Positions 19,452-29,331 are shown, counted from the stretch's first letter. The stretch is 64,000 nucleotides of DNA from Cyclobacterium amurskyense (GCF_001050135.1 NZ_CP012040.1:1302001-1366000); one strand, 5' to 3'. The notes: generated from the letters alone by a model not told the origin. Translations and numbers: made by a program.

Positions 19452-21293
19452 TTAACTATTCATGCTAATTAAAAATTCTGCATTGTCTCTTGTACCTTTC
19501 ATCCTCTGTAATAAGAATTCCATTGCTTCTTGAGAAGTCATGTCGGACATGATTTTTCGAAGTATCCATACACGTTGCATCTCTTCTTTGTCCATCAGAA
19601 GATCTTCTCTTCTTGTACCTGAACCAGGAACATCTATGGCTGGATAAATCCTTCTGTTTGAAAGTTTTCTATCTAGAGATAGCTCCATATTACCAGTACC
19701 TTTGAATTCTTCAAAGATCACTTCATCCATTTTAGAACCAGTTTCAACAAGTGCCGTAGCAATAATGGTAAGTGAACCACCATTCTCCACATTCCTCGCT
19801 GCTCCAAAGAAACGTTTTGGCTTATGTAGGGCATTGGCATCAACACCACCGGATAATATTTTTCCTGAAGAAGGCACTACTGTATTGTGAGCTCTTGCAA
19901 GTCTGGTAATTGAGTCAAGCAATATAACCACATCGTGTCCACACTCCACCATTCTCTTTGCTTTCTCTAAAACCAATGCAGCTACTTTTACGTGTCTTTC
20001 AGCTTGTTCATCAAAAGTAGAAGAGATCACTTCTGCTTTTACAGAACGTGCCATGTCTGTCACCTCTTCCGGTCTTTCGTCAATTAATAGAATCATCAAA
20101 TGAACCTCAGGGTGATTTTCAGCAATTGCGTTGGCAATTCTTTGTAAAAGCACCGTTTTACCAGTCTTTGGCTGGGCCACTATCATGCCTCTTTGTCCTT
20201 TTCCAATTGGAGCAAATAGATCTACAATACGTGTAGACAAATTATCATGTGTGGTTGTCAACCTCAATCGTTCCTCTGGAAACAATGGTGTAAGGTATTC
20301 AAATGGGATTCTATCTCTTATTTCATCTGTAGTCTTTCCATTGACCGTCCCTACTTTTAGTAAGGCAAAATACTTCTCGCCTTCTTTAGGAGGTCTAATC
20401 TGACCTTGAATATTGTCACCTGTTTTCAGGCCAAAAAGTTTTATCTGTGAAGGAGATACGTATATATCATCTGGAGAAGCCAGATAGTTATAATCCAAAG
20501 AACGTAAAAACCCATATCCATCAGACATTATCTCGAGAACACCTGAGTTCTCTATAATACCATCAAAATCTTTAATAGTTACCGAAGGCTTTCTTTTAGG
20601 GGAATAAGCTTTCTCTTGAGTTGGTTGATCTTCTGAGGTTTCTTTGGCTGGCTTCCGCTTCGTGAACTCAGGTTCAGAATTTGAGGAATTGCTGCTAGTA
20701 TCTTGGCTTGTTTTAGTTTCTTCAACGTCTACTACAGCTCTTCTCCTTGGCCTAAAACTTCTTCCCTTATTTTCATCCTCTTTAGAAACTTCAGTTGGTC
20801 TTTTATTCGCCACCTTCTCCTTGTTGGATTTATCTACACCTTCTGATTTTTTTGAATCAGGTTTGCTAGGTCTATCTTCTGATTTAGAAGGTCTGTCCTC
20901 TTGTTTGGAAGGTCTATCGTCAGACTTGATTGGTCTTTCTTTAGCCTTAACAGGTCGGGAAGGTTTAATGTCTTTATCCACTCCTTCAGCACTGTCGTTC
21001 TGAATTTTGGTGACATTTTGCCTTTTAAACTTTGGCTTTTCTTCGCTTACCGGTTTACTTTCTTTTATATCGGTATTTGGTGTTTTTATATCTTGATCCG
21101 CCTCTATCTCCACTTCCACTTTAGATGGTTTTTTCCTAGGTAGGGATTTCTCAGGGGTGATAGCTTGTTGGTCCAAAATGGCATAAACCAAATCTTCCTT
21201 TTTTAAAGATTTAAAATTTTTTACCCCCAACTCCTCTGCTATCTCTTTTAATTCAGACAGTAGCCTGATTCTTAATTCTTCTATGTTATACAT
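19452..21293 (-). CDS. rho: Transcription termination factor Rho
   Basis: 613 residues, longer than the 420 of E. coli Rho because of a charged insertion at about 50-235. Order: Rho N-terminal helical domain (LRIRLLSELKEIAEELGVKNFKSLKKEDLVYAILDQQ), disordered insertion with heptad-like DRPSKxE repeats, cold-shock RNA-binding domain (GVLEIMSDGYGFLRSLDYNYLASPDDIYVSPSQIKLFGL), then the hexameric ATPase with Walker A IVAQPKTGKTVLLQ, Walker B DVVILLDSITRLARA and the R-loop DERPEEVTDM. Rho unwinds nascent RNA and ends transcription. Extended N-terminal regions are usual in Bacteroidota Rho. The gene is monocistronic and ironically ends in a strong Rho-independent hairpin. Confidence 0.97.
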   Translation of the reverse strand: MYNIEELRIRLLSELKEIAEELGVKNFKSLKKEDLVYAILDQQAITPEKSLPRKKPSKVEVEIEADQDIKTPNTDIKESKPVSEEKPKFKRQNVTKIQNDSAEGVDKDIKPSRPVKAKERPIKSDDRPSKQEDRPSKSEDRPSKPDSKKSEGVDKSNKEKVANKRPTEVSKEDENKGRSFRPRRRAVVDVEETKTSQDTSSNSSNSEPEFTKRKPAKETSEDQPTQEKAYSPKRKPSVTIKDFDGIIENSGVLEIMSDGYGFLRSLDYNYLASPDDIYVSPSQIKLFGLKTGDNIQGQIRPPKEGEKYFALLKVGTVNGKTTDEIRDRIPFEYLTPLFPEERLRLTTTHDNLSTRIVDLFAPIGKGQRGMIVAQPKTGKTVLLQRIANAIAENHPEVHLMILLIDERPEEVTDMARSVKAEVISSTFDEQAERHVKVAALVLEKAKRMVECGHDVVILLDSITRLARAHNTVVPSSGKILSGGVDANALHKPKRFFGAARNVENGGSLTIIATALVETGSKMDEVIFEEFKGTGNMELSLDRKLSNRRIYPAIDVPGSGTRREDLLMDKEEMQRVWILRKIMSDMTSQEAMEFLLQRMKGTRDNAEFLISMNS

Positions 21294-21568
21294 AAAAAAC
21301 GCGTGAATGTAATTCTAGACTGTGTAAATGATAAAATGGTATGTATCTTGATAAGTATAAAAAGGTATACAGACAATTCTGAAACTGCCAGGGTGGCAAT
21401 CTTCTGCTTTTCGATCCTACAATATTACATCAATCACCAGTAATACGCAAATTTTTATGAAATAGTTATTAAAATAGTGAAAACCAAGCACCTCTGCATT
21501 TAGAAATGAATTACTGGTTTACTGTTTTACTAATTCTTATTTTTATTGCTCCATTCAATTGCTTTTCT

Positions 21569-22663
21569 ATGTCTACTGCCAAACTTCTACCAATACAGCA
21601 TTTAGCGTATTCTCTAATCTCCATTTCCTTATTGCTATGGTTGTTAAATATAGGTGCCTTTATATTGGTCCCTTTGGTTTGGGGTATCTTTTTCGCTTTT
21701 GCTTTGTATCCTGTTAGCAAAAAACTAGAGTCCTTTTTTCTACCCAGGTCTTTTGCTATTGCTGTCAGTATTGTATTTGTAACTGCTTTAGTGGGAGCAG
21801 TTATTTATATTCTGATTAATCAAATGGTACTTTTGCTCTCTGACATTCCTGAAATAAATACCCTATTGCATGAAAAAACGAATAAGTATTGGTCTGAATT
21901 AGAATCCAGTATTGGCATAAATAGTTTTTTAGACAAAGAAGAGTGGCAATCTATCAAATGGTTTGCCGATGGGAATCTAAATGAAACGCTTTTTAACACA
22001 GGCAAGTCGATTACATTAATCGGAATAATTCCCTTGTATATTTTTTTACTACTTTACTACAGAGATTTTTTTGTGGCTTTCTTACTTAAGGTATCTTCCA
22101 AAAGAAATGAGGCCATATTAAAATGGGTAGGTGATGTTGGTAGGGTTATTCACGCTTATCTGATAGGTATGGTAAAAGTCACCCTATTTGTAGCGCTATT
22201 GTCCGGTCTGTATTTTTACTTTTTTGGCGTCAAATATTATTTATTGTTTGCCCTGTTTATAGCAATATTAAACCTTATACCTTATATAGGTGTGGCCATT
22301 AGTTCTGTTCTAGTCATTTTCTACGTTTTCCTTACCTCTGACACAGTTCTTGCACCAATCCTTACCCTTGCTGTACTTTGGGGAATTCAACTTATCGAAA
22401 ACAACTTAATCACGCCTTTGGTAGTTGGTGCTAAAGTCAAAGTCAATGTGTTGGCTGTTGTATTGGCTGTACTGATTGGTGGAGCGGTATGGGGAATTTC
22501 TGGAATGGTGCTATTCATCCCCTTGGTTGGAATTTTAAAAATCACCCTCGATAAGATTCCCTCGCTTCAACCTTATGGCTATTTATTAGGAGACGATTTT
22601 CCCCAAGTTGATAAAGGCCCATCTTTCTTTCAGTACCTAAAACACAAATGGGCTAAAAAATAA
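21569..22663 (+). CDS. AI-2E (PerM/YdiK) family permease
   Basis: I prefer the ATG at 21569 (MSTAKLLPIQHLAYSLISIS) over the one at 21506, since the extra N-terminal residues add an odd second hydrophobic segment; this gives 364 residues. There are about seven to eight membrane segments, with the family landmarks GIIPLYIFLLLYYRDFF, YLIGMVKVTLFVALL and the C-terminal LIENNLITPLVVGAKVKVNVLAVVLAVLIGGAVWG. Members export small molecules or ions; the substrate here is unknown. The gene stands alone, divergent from rho. Confidence 0.8.
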   Translation: MSTAKLLPIQHLAYSLISISLLLWLLNIGAFILVPLVWGIFFAFALYPVSKKLESFFLPRSFAIAVSIVFVTALVGAVIYILINQMVLLLSDIPEINTLLHEKTNKYWSELESSIGINSFLDKEEWQSIKWFADGNLNETLFNTGKSITLIGIIPLYIFLLLYYRDFFVAFLLKVSSKRNEAILKWVGDVGRVIHAYLIGMVKVTLFVALLSGLYFYFFGVKYYLLFALFIAILNLIPYIGVAISSVLVIFYVFLTSDTVLAPILTLAVLWGIQLIENNLITPLVVGAKVKVNVLAVVLAVLIGGAVWGISGMVLFIPLVGILKITLDKIPSLQPYGYLLGDDFPQVDKGPSFFQYLKHKWAKK

Positions 22664-22857
22664 TTAGACAGCAGAAACAGATTTAACCTTTAAAGTCAGA
22701 GTGCCTAGGCAGAAATACGCATCCAAACCATTTCTCCAAATTAACGGGGATACTGCAACAAAACCTTCAAAGGTATAACTGCCAGCAACACCTCAAAATA
22801 AAGCCTATTTTTTTGATTAAGTTTACAAGAAGAATATAGAAGTTTTTTAGAGAGGAT

Positions 22858-23037
22858 TTAAATTGCCTTATCCCGCTTAGAAATCAACCCATACTTCAAT
22901 AAACGAAACAAGCCTTTAAGCCTTGGCCTTACCATACCTGGCAAACTAACCACCATTGATGCAAAAAACCTTCTACGCCTCAAATAACTTTTCGGCATAC
23001 TAAATTGCCTCCGTGGACGAGATGAAATTATACTCAT
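22858..23037 (-). CDS. Possible small basic protein, 59 residues
   Basis: An ATG at 23037-23035 opens a 59-codon frame (MSIISSRPRRQFSMPKSYLR at the start, ending KYGLISKRDKAI). It is rich in Arg, Lys and Leu and has a possible amphipathic helix in the middle. I do not recognise a family. Support comes from its position: the only frame of this quality in a 540-bp spacer, preceded on its own strand by a structured leader (hairpins at 23072-23143). It could also be noise; conservation in relatives would decide. Confidence 0.35.
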   Translation of the reverse strand: MSIISSRPRRQFSMPKSYLRRRRFFASMVVSLPGMVRPRLKGLFRLLKYGLISKRDKAI

Positions 23038-23071
23038 ATTTTAAGGATCTAGAAGTTAGAAATAGAAGACA

Positions 23072-23143
23072 GGAGATTTTCTCCCAACTCACTCTTATCA
23101 CCAACCTATTAATAAAGAATAGGTTATCCTAATTTTTGAGTTG
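23072..23143 (-). promoter_or_regulatory. Nested hairpins ahead of the 59-residue frame
   Basis: CAACTCA (23085-23091) pairs with TGAGTTG (23137-23143), enclosing AACCTATT (23103-23110) paired with AATAGGTT (23118-23125). A further small hairpin GGAGA/TCTCC lies at 23072-23084. It could be a structured 5' leader or a terminator region for the sucrose operon that ends at 23207. Confidence 0.4.
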
Positions 23144-23158
23144 ATTCCTATTTAATAT

Positions 23159-23209
23159 TTCTGATTTTCTTGCGATTACCACACTTCCCGTAAACATGAG
23201 ACAGGCTTA
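23159..23209 (+). mobile_element. Fragment of the MITE-like repeat (copy G)
   Basis: About 50 bp matching only the middle of the repeat, from CTGATTTTCTTGCGATT to GACAGGCTT, with a few substitutions. Both ends of the element are missing. It touches the stop codon of the gene at 23207. Confidence 0.75.
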
Positions 23210-23527
23210 TTTTATTGATTTTAATACCCTTTGCAACTTCTTAAAATCTGCCCCTATAATTAATTGTTTACCATTTAGGTCAAGGACAGGGATGGAAACA
23301 TTGCCTCGAATTTTATGTTTTTTTAATTTATTAATCATCTCCAATTCTTTTTCCCGATTTACATCTAGATCATAGAAAGTATATTGCATTCCTGCACTGT
23401 CTAAGTCATCCTTGAGTTGAATACAATGATTGCATTTTTCACTTCCGTAAATGATTATTTTATTCCCCGCCTGATGCTTGCATCCAAGGCTAATTACAAT
23501 TACTATAATTAAAAAAAGATTTTTCAT
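23207..23527 (-). CDS. Glutaredoxin-like lipoprotein
   Basis: 106 residues. The signal segment ends ISLGCKHQ, a lipobox with Cys about residue 16. The mature part is a thioredoxin fold: IIIYGSEKCNHCIQLKDDL with a CxxC redox pair, and SIPVLDLNG with the cis-proline. The spacing is that of glutaredoxin rather than thioredoxin. It overlaps the MFS gene by 4 bp, so it is translationally coupled to the sucrose locus. A periplasmic lipoprotein with a glutaredoxin active site in a sugar operon is odd; the partner protein is unknown. Confidence 0.75.
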   Translation of the reverse strand: MKNLFLIIVIVISLGCKHQAGNKIIIYGSEKCNHCIQLKDDLDSAGMQYTFYDLDVNREKELEMINKLKKHKIRGNVSIPVLDLNGKQLIIGADFKKLQRVLKSIK

Positions 23528-24960
23528 ATATTACTTTCTGAAGTATTTAAACGTATAGCCAATACACCTGCCACCATAAATGAACCTCCAGCAAAAAGGA
23601 TCGCATTAACAGGGTTGTCATTTAGCAAATTATGTATTATAGGACCAAAGGTTACGGTTTGAATAAACATAGGCACCACTATCATCATGTTTACAATCCC
23701 CATGTATACTCCTCGCCTTTCATTTGGAATAACTTTGGAGACAATGGAATAAGGGACGCCCATTATGGTCGCCCATCCGATCCCCAATAAAATCATGGGA
23801 AGAAGCAATAGAATTTCATCCTGAATAAAAGGAAGTACTAACATTGCAATACCTGTTAAAAAAAGACTAGACACATATACTAACTTATTACCGAACTTGG
23901 CAGCAAGTGGTACTAGAGCCAATGCAACAATCATGGTAACCAAATTATAAGTCCCGTTCATCAAGCCTGTTTGGGATAATGCCTGTTCAGACAAACGTTG
24001 TATGCCTTCAGCAAATTCTAAATCAGCCGGACTTACCACCGAGCCACTCATGCACAGCGCTTTGATCGTCTCAAATTTTAATATATCATTATTGCTAATT
24101 CCATATATAGAGGTTCTCAACATCGGTGTAATGAATTGCCAGTAAATAAATAAGGCATACCATTGAAATAAATAGACTACAGATAAGGTTTTTAACAATT
24201 TGGGCATATCGGCTATTGCCCCTATAATTTCTAAAATAGGAGCAGTTGCTTTTTTTAAAAAAGGTATGTCATTGTTGCGTTTCAATATCTCCAGCTCTTT
24301 TTCAGAGGGCGGGATTTCGGGGGTCTTGATTACTGACCAAAGAATGGTACCCATTGAAGCAACTGCCCCTAGAAAGAAAGAATAATAAACCCAAGTTGGA
24401 ATTCCTGAAACCATAGCGGAGGTAGGGTCACAAATTTCTGAAGCTATATCATGGTGAGAAAACCAGTCCTGAAACAGAAATATGGAAAAGTTGGCGATAG
24501 TAATTCCTGCCCCTACGAAAAGGCTTTGCATCTGAAAACCATAAGTCAGTTGCTCCTCAGGTAACTTATCCGCCACTAGCGCCCTGTAAGGTTCCATAGC
24601 AGTATTGTTTCCCACATCAAGTATCCAAAGTAAGCCTACGGCAAACCAAAGTTCTGAACTGTAGGGGAAAGCAAACAAACTAAGGCTTGCTATAATCGCA
24701 CCTATCATAAAAAAAGGCTTTCTTCTCCCCCAGCCTGGCACCCAGGTTTTGTCAGAAATGGCCCCTATTATAGGTTGGATGATAAGTCCCGTTACAGGAC
24801 CTGCCAAATTCAATAATGGAAGTTGAGCATGGTCTGCTCCTAAAAATGAAAAAATAGGGTTAACTGCAGTTTGTTGAAGTCCGAAGCTAAACTGGATTCC
24901 GAAAAAACCCAGATTCATGTTCCAAATCTGCCAAAACGATAGTTTGAATTTATTGGTCAT
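23524..24960 (-). CDS. MFS sugar permease of the sucrose locus
   Basis: 478 residues, about 12 membrane segments. Between segments 2 and 3 it has IGAISDKTWVPGWGRRKPFFMIG, the D-x-GRRRPF-type motif of the SLC45/GPH-like sucrose and maltose symporters, and GWATIMGVPYSIVSKVIPNERRGVYMG in the second half. There is a longer extracytoplasmic loop (about 280-320). It is 8 bp behind the sucrose phosphorylase gene, so it most likely brings sucrose across the inner membrane. Function is inferred from family and context. Confidence 0.85.
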   Translation of the reverse strand: MTNKFKLSFWQIWNMNLGFFGIQFSFGLQQTAVNPIFSFLGADHAQLPLLNLAGPVTGLIIQPIIGAISDKTWVPGWGRRKPFFMIGAIIASLSLFAFPYSSELWFAVGLLWILDVGNNTAMEPYRALVADKLPEEQLTYGFQMQSLFVGAGITIANFSIFLFQDWFSHHDIASEICDPTSAMVSGIPTWVYYSFFLGAVASMGTILWSVIKTPEIPPSEKELEILKRNNDIPFLKKATAPILEIIGAIADMPKLLKTLSVVYLFQWYALFIYWQFITPMLRTSIYGISNNDILKFETIKALCMSGSVVSPADLEFAEGIQRLSEQALSQTGLMNGTYNLVTMIVALALVPLAAKFGNKLVYVSSLFLTGIAMLVLPFIQDEILLLLPMILLGIGWATIMGVPYSIVSKVIPNERRGVYMGIVNMMIVVPMFIQTVTFGPIIHNLLNDNPVNAILFAGGSFMVAGVLAIRLNTSESNI

Positions 24961-24968
24961 TGATTTTT

Positions 24969-26429
24969 CTAGAATAGTTGAAGCATGGAATTTCCCGTAC
25001 TATCTGAATAACTTATTCTTAAAATATTCTCCTCAAAATCAACATTAAGTGTTGATTTAAACTCATCCTTGACCCATGTTAGAATAAGTGCATCGGAATC
25101 ACTTTTTTCAATAATAAAATCGCCTTCAAATGAAGGATGATTGTTCCTGAACTTCATTAGCTTTATCAGGGATTTAACTACATTCCTTTCCAAAGCCATC
25201 CTTATTTCCTCATTTTCATAATAGTGCCTATTAATATCACGCCCTACCTTAGTTTTTCTGAGCAGCTTCATGTCATTTTCTCCGGCAAGCAATCCCACAT
25301 AATACACCTGAGGTATACCTGGGCAGAAAAATTGAATAGCCCTGGCTATCAGATAATCCTGATCATTTTTACCAAGGGCATCATAAAAGGAACAATTGAC
25401 CTGATAAAGATCAAGGTTAGATGCTGCTTCTCCAGTTGCTTCAAGGCTCTGCCCATTGGCATTTTTATGAATACTCTGAACTAAAAGGTCCACATCTTCA
25501 TCAGTTAGTAAACCTGGGTTACCATTACTCCCTGTAACATCTATCACTCCTATACCATCATGTGTATCCAATACTGTCACACAATTCCTCGGACTTATTT
25601 CCAGCCAGTTCTTTAACTCCGTAAATCTTCTACTTCTTATACTATGAAGCACTAATGGGGGCAAGGCAAAATCATAGACAAAGTCAACTTTCTGTGCAAT
25701 CTTAATCTGTTCTCGATAATAAGAATGAATTTCAACCAATACTTCCATTCCTAATCGCTTTGCTTTCCCTGCAAATTTATCGAGAAACTTATAGGTTTCT
25801 GGAAGCATGAAACAAGAAGTACCTGCCTTCTTAATTGCATATCCAGCTGCATCCAATCTAATCATCTTAATGCCTGCCTGACTAAATTTTTCAAGTATGG
25901 AATTCAGGTAGGCCTCACCCAATGGATGCAAAACATCTATATCCAACTGGTTACTTGTAAAAGTAGTCCATAAATTTATTGATTCCCCATTTGCAATTGT
26001 TTTTTTCGTAAATGGTATACTGGGTCTGGGCCTGTATATAGCCTCAATATCCTCTACCGAAGCCCCCTCAGAGAATACTTTTTCTTTGGTCAGGAATAAA
26101 TCAAAAAATGGGGAATCAACACCTTTTTCTTCCACATCCTTAAACTCCTTAGATTGAGCAGAAACGTGGTTTACTATAATGTCTGCCAATATATCAAAAT
26201 CTGTACTCATTTTGGAAACATCCGTCCATGAACCTATCCTCTCGTCTACCCTTGTATGATCAATTGGGTCATACCCGGCATCTACACCGTCAATAGGGAA
26301 ATAAAAAGGCAATAAATGAATCCCTCCAAATGCATCTTTAAATTCGTTCTTAATTAATTTATGGATTCCTTTTAATCCATTGTCTCCAAGCCTATTGGCA
26401 TAGGTTATTAGTTGTATCTGGTTTTTCAC
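24969..26429 (-). CDS. Sucrose phosphorylase, GH13 subfamily 18
   Basis: The 486-residue protein aligns from memory along its length with bifidobacterial sucrose phosphorylase: QLITYANRLGD start, DPIDHTRVDERIGSWTD, and the three GH13 catalytic residues as nucleophile D193 (IRLDAAGYAIKKAGTSCF), acid/base E233 (LVEIHSYY) and transition-state D291 (VLDTHDGIGVID). The late NLDLYQVNCSFYDAL and QVYYVGLLAGENDM segments also agree. It should split sucrose with phosphate to alpha-glucose-1-phosphate and fructose in the cytoplasm, which saves ATP. A related sucrose-6-phosphate or glucosylglycerate specificity cannot be excluded by eye. Confidence 0.9.
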   Translation of the reverse strand: MKNQIQLITYANRLGDNGLKGIHKLIKNEFKDAFGGIHLLPFYFPIDGVDAGYDPIDHTRVDERIGSWTDVSKMSTDFDILADIIVNHVSAQSKEFKDVEEKGVDSPFFDLFLTKEKVFSEGASVEDIEAIYRPRPSIPFTKKTIANGESINLWTTFTSNQLDIDVLHPLGEAYLNSILEKFSQAGIKMIRLDAAGYAIKKAGTSCFMLPETYKFLDKFAGKAKRLGMEVLVEIHSYYREQIKIAQKVDFVYDFALPPLVLHSIRSRRFTELKNWLEISPRNCVTVLDTHDGIGVIDVTGSNGNPGLLTDEDVDLLVQSIHKNANGQSLEATGEAASNLDLYQVNCSFYDALGKNDQDYLIARAIQFFCPGIPQVYYVGLLAGENDMKLLRKTKVGRDINRHYYENEEIRMALERNVVKSLIKLMKFRNNHPSFEGDFIIEKSDSDALILTWVKDEFKSTLNVDFEENILRISYSDSTGNSMLQLF

Positions 26430-26489
26430 GATCTAATTCATTAAATTGAAAAGGGCAGTCATTTCTGACCACCCCCCCCAATCATATGC

Positions 26490-29174
26490 CTAAAATTTAA
26501 ACTTAAGTGTAACAGAGGTTGTACGACCATTGATAGATCTAGCCCTTATCACATTTGTAGCTCCGTTTGTAATGGAACCTTCCTCTGACTCTGTCAATCC
26601 AAATGCATTAAACAAGTTATTGGAGTTAACACCAATCGAAAGCCCCTCTACTATATCATAGTAAGCAAAAGCATTCACTTGAGTATATCCCGGCATTACC
26701 AAATCGTTATTATCCTGAGCATACATATCGGTAGTACCTATAAGGTTAAACCCTACAGTACCCTTTTTAAAATTATAAGATGGCGTCAGGTAATAAATAA
26801 AATCTGCCTGCCTCCTTGGAGTATTCCCCTCTATTTCAGGATTTAATTTATCTTTTGAGATTTCAGCCTTTGTCCAAGTAACACTTCCTCTCACATCAAA
26901 TTTCCCAAATCGTGCTGCTGTTTCAAGTTCTAGTCCTAAGGCTGTATACTCTCTGTCAAAGAACTGTTGAGTAGTTGCTTCAAAATTTTGTTCCTCGAGA
27001 TTTGAATAAAAGGCTGTTCCGAAAACACCTATTTTAGGTGATTTATATTTAAAACCAGCTTCCATTTGCGTAACCATATCAGAATTTAATCCACCTACAG
27101 CAGATCCGTCAGCAGCTATTCCCGGGCCAAACAATAACCTATCAGCATTAGCCCTACCACCACGGCTATATCTTGCAAAAGTTGCCTGACTATCTGAGAT
27201 TTTGTAATTCAAACCCAAAGAGTAAGAAAGGTAACTCCAATCGTAATTAATTGGGTTTGCATTTGCATTATCCACGGAGGATACACTTTGCTCAGGCACT
27301 GAAATCATCCCATCTCGATTCATATCTATAGCAGATTGTACAGCGCCTGCATAAGTACCAAAAGCGCTACCATAATCATACCTCAAACCCGCATCAAGAG
27401 ATAGCTCACCAAATTCAAAACTGGTATTTATGTAAGGTGCATTCACATCATAAACTGCATCATAATTTCTAGTACAGCAATTATCCCAGAAAGGAACCCC
27501 ATAAGCGGTAAGTCCATTTTCAGTATAAGTAGTATTACCATCTGCACTCGAAACGTCTAGTAAAGCTGCATTGGTGGAGTTAACTTCCATCAGGTAAGAA
27601 TTCCACAACCAAGACATATTGATATGTTGGATACCTTTATAAAAACCAAAAGTAAAATTGACATTGTCCATTTCCTTTGACAGTTGTAAGTCATTGGAAA
27701 AGTTATTGAAATTATTGAAGTCCACATCAAAAAGGTGTATTCTCATAGCCAGTCCATTGCCATTTAATGCGGATGGATTACTTATTATATTTCCTGCATT
27801 TGGGCCATTAGCATAACTTAAGACCGAATTATCACCTCCAATTGAGTTAGCCATCGACTGGGCATCAGTCACTTCTGAAGGAAAAGGGGACACAAAACGT
27901 CCTGTATTAAATTGCTGTCTGAATTTATTGACGATAGACCAATCATTGCCTAGGAAAAAGTTAAACTCACCTCCAATTGCAGTAGATATAGGATTCATCC
28001 CTTCCTGAAGACTACTCCTTCTCAAGTTCCCATCTGCTCCCATACTCAAATTAGTCATTAAATAAGGTGAATGAGGAGTTCCGGTAAGCGCGTTGAAATT
28101 ATTAACATTCCCTAATACAGGAGAACTATTTGACCCTGTCACCTGCACTGGCATAGGAAGGTAACCAATAGACCTGTCGTTGAGATGCTTAAAATACAGT
28201 CTAACAAAACCTTTATCAAATTTCTTAGTAAAATTAGCTTTGATTTGCCCACCAGAATTTGCATTATAGCCTGCATCCCTAGGGCCTTCTCCTTGTCTCC
28301 AAAACCCGCCTATGTGAAAGTTCATATCTTCTCCAATAGGAGCACCATATTCGAAGTCAGTCCTGAATGTATTGTAATCCAGCCCAGCTGTGGTTGCAAC
28401 TGAACCACCTTCAACTTTACCTGATTTGCTTATAAAATTGATAACGCCCGCAGGAGAATTACTTGCAAGTACTGATGCCGATCCTCCCCTTAGCGCCTCT
28501 ATTCTGTCAATCGTATTATCTGCTCTTAAGAATATATCGGCGTTACCAAATGAAATATCACCAAACTGCATCACTGGAAGTCCATCTTCATGTAATTGTA
28601 AGAATTTAGCACCTCCTGTGGCGATAGGTATTCCTCGGACAGTAATATTTGCATTGCCTTCTCCACCTGTTGCCTCTGTTTTCACTCCAGGTAGATTTCT
28701 GAAAATTTCTGCAGTGGATCTTGGTGCTGCCTGATTAAATTGGTCTGTCCTTATAGAACTCACAGAAATACTTGATTCAATGGCGGTTTTAGGATCTGTA
28801 TTTCCTGTTACTATGACTACATCCAAACCAACAAGGTCCGCACTCATCTGGAAATCTCTGGAAATATCACCTTGTCCTAAAACTACAGGTTCCTCAATAG
28901 TTGAAAACCCTAAAAAAGAAACCTTCAAGATATGCTCCCCTTCTAAATTTGTTTCCAAATTATATTTCCCATCAAAGTCTGAAATTGCTCCAAGAGAAGT
29001 GCCTTCCAAACTTACAAGGGCGCCAATAATAGCTTCCCCAGTTTGCTGATCTGTAATGGTTCCAGATAGCTTGGTTGATATCTGAGCAAAGGCATTAAAA
29101 TCATTTATAAAAAAAATTAATGCTCCTATGGCGATGATAAATGTTCTTTTAATATTATTTTGAATAATTGTCAT
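26490..29174 (-). CDS. TonB-dependent receptor of the sucrose locus
   Basis: 894 residues: signal peptide to about residue 30 (NAFAQ), carboxypeptidase-regulatory-like domain (GTITDQQTGEAIIGALVSLEG, about 38-110), plug (PRSTAEIFRNLPGVKTEA ... ITVRGIPI; RIEALRGGSASVLASNSPAGVINFISK) and a 22-strand-type barrel ending TTSVTLKFKF. No SusD partner gene is present, so it is a classical TBDT rather than a SusCD pump. It is first in the operon with sucrose phosphorylase and the permease and faces the LacI gene, so it probably imports sucrose or a sucrosyl oligosaccharide over the outer membrane. Confidence 0.88.
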   Translation of the reverse strand: MTIIQNNIKRTFIIAIGALIFFINDFNAFAQISTKLSGTITDQQTGEAIIGALVSLEGTSLGAISDFDGKYNLETNLEGEHILKVSFLGFSTIEEPVVLGQGDISRDFQMSADLVGLDVVIVTGNTDPKTAIESSISVSSIRTDQFNQAAPRSTAEIFRNLPGVKTEATGGEGNANITVRGIPIATGGAKFLQLHEDGLPVMQFGDISFGNADIFLRADNTIDRIEALRGGSASVLASNSPAGVINFISKSGKVEGGSVATTAGLDYNTFRTDFEYGAPIGEDMNFHIGGFWRQGEGPRDAGYNANSGGQIKANFTKKFDKGFVRLYFKHLNDRSIGYLPMPVQVTGSNSSPVLGNVNNFNALTGTPHSPYLMTNLSMGADGNLRRSSLQEGMNPISTAIGGEFNFFLGNDWSIVNKFRQQFNTGRFVSPFPSEVTDAQSMANSIGGDNSVLSYANGPNAGNIISNPSALNGNGLAMRIHLFDVDFNNFNNFSNDLQLSKEMDNVNFTFGFYKGIQHINMSWLWNSYLMEVNSTNAALLDVSSADGNTTYTENGLTAYGVPFWDNCCTRNYDAVYDVNAPYINTSFEFGELSLDAGLRYDYGSAFGTYAGAVQSAIDMNRDGMISVPEQSVSSVDNANANPINYDWSYLSYSLGLNYKISDSQATFARYSRGGRANADRLLFGPGIAADGSAVGGLNSDMVTQMEAGFKYKSPKIGVFGTAFYSNLEEQNFEATTQQFFDREYTALGLELETAARFGKFDVRGSVTWTKAEISKDKLNPEIEGNTPRRQADFIYYLTPSYNFKKGTVGFNLIGTTDMYAQDNNDLVMPGYTQVNAFAYYDIVEGLSIGVNSNNLFNAFGLTESEEGSITNGATNVIRARSINGRTTSVTLKFKF

Positions 29175-29311
29175 GATTGGGTCATTATTTAAGTAATTGA
29201 CTTGAATTATTTATCAAACTGATAAGTGAATAATACTCTGGCCAAATATTATTTATGCCCCAAACATGAAAAACATTCGGTTAATAGTCAATAGCAATAA
29301 AATATGTAATA

Positions 29312-29331
29312 TTACGTAATCGATTACGTAA
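29312..29331. promoter_or_regulatory. Probable LacI-family operator, 20-bp perfect palindrome
   Basis: TTACGTAATCGATTACGTAA is a perfect 20-bp palindrome centred on CG, the symmetry expected for LacI/PurR-type regulators. It is midway between the receptor gene (starts 29174) and the LacI gene (starts 29427). Confidence 0.65.
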
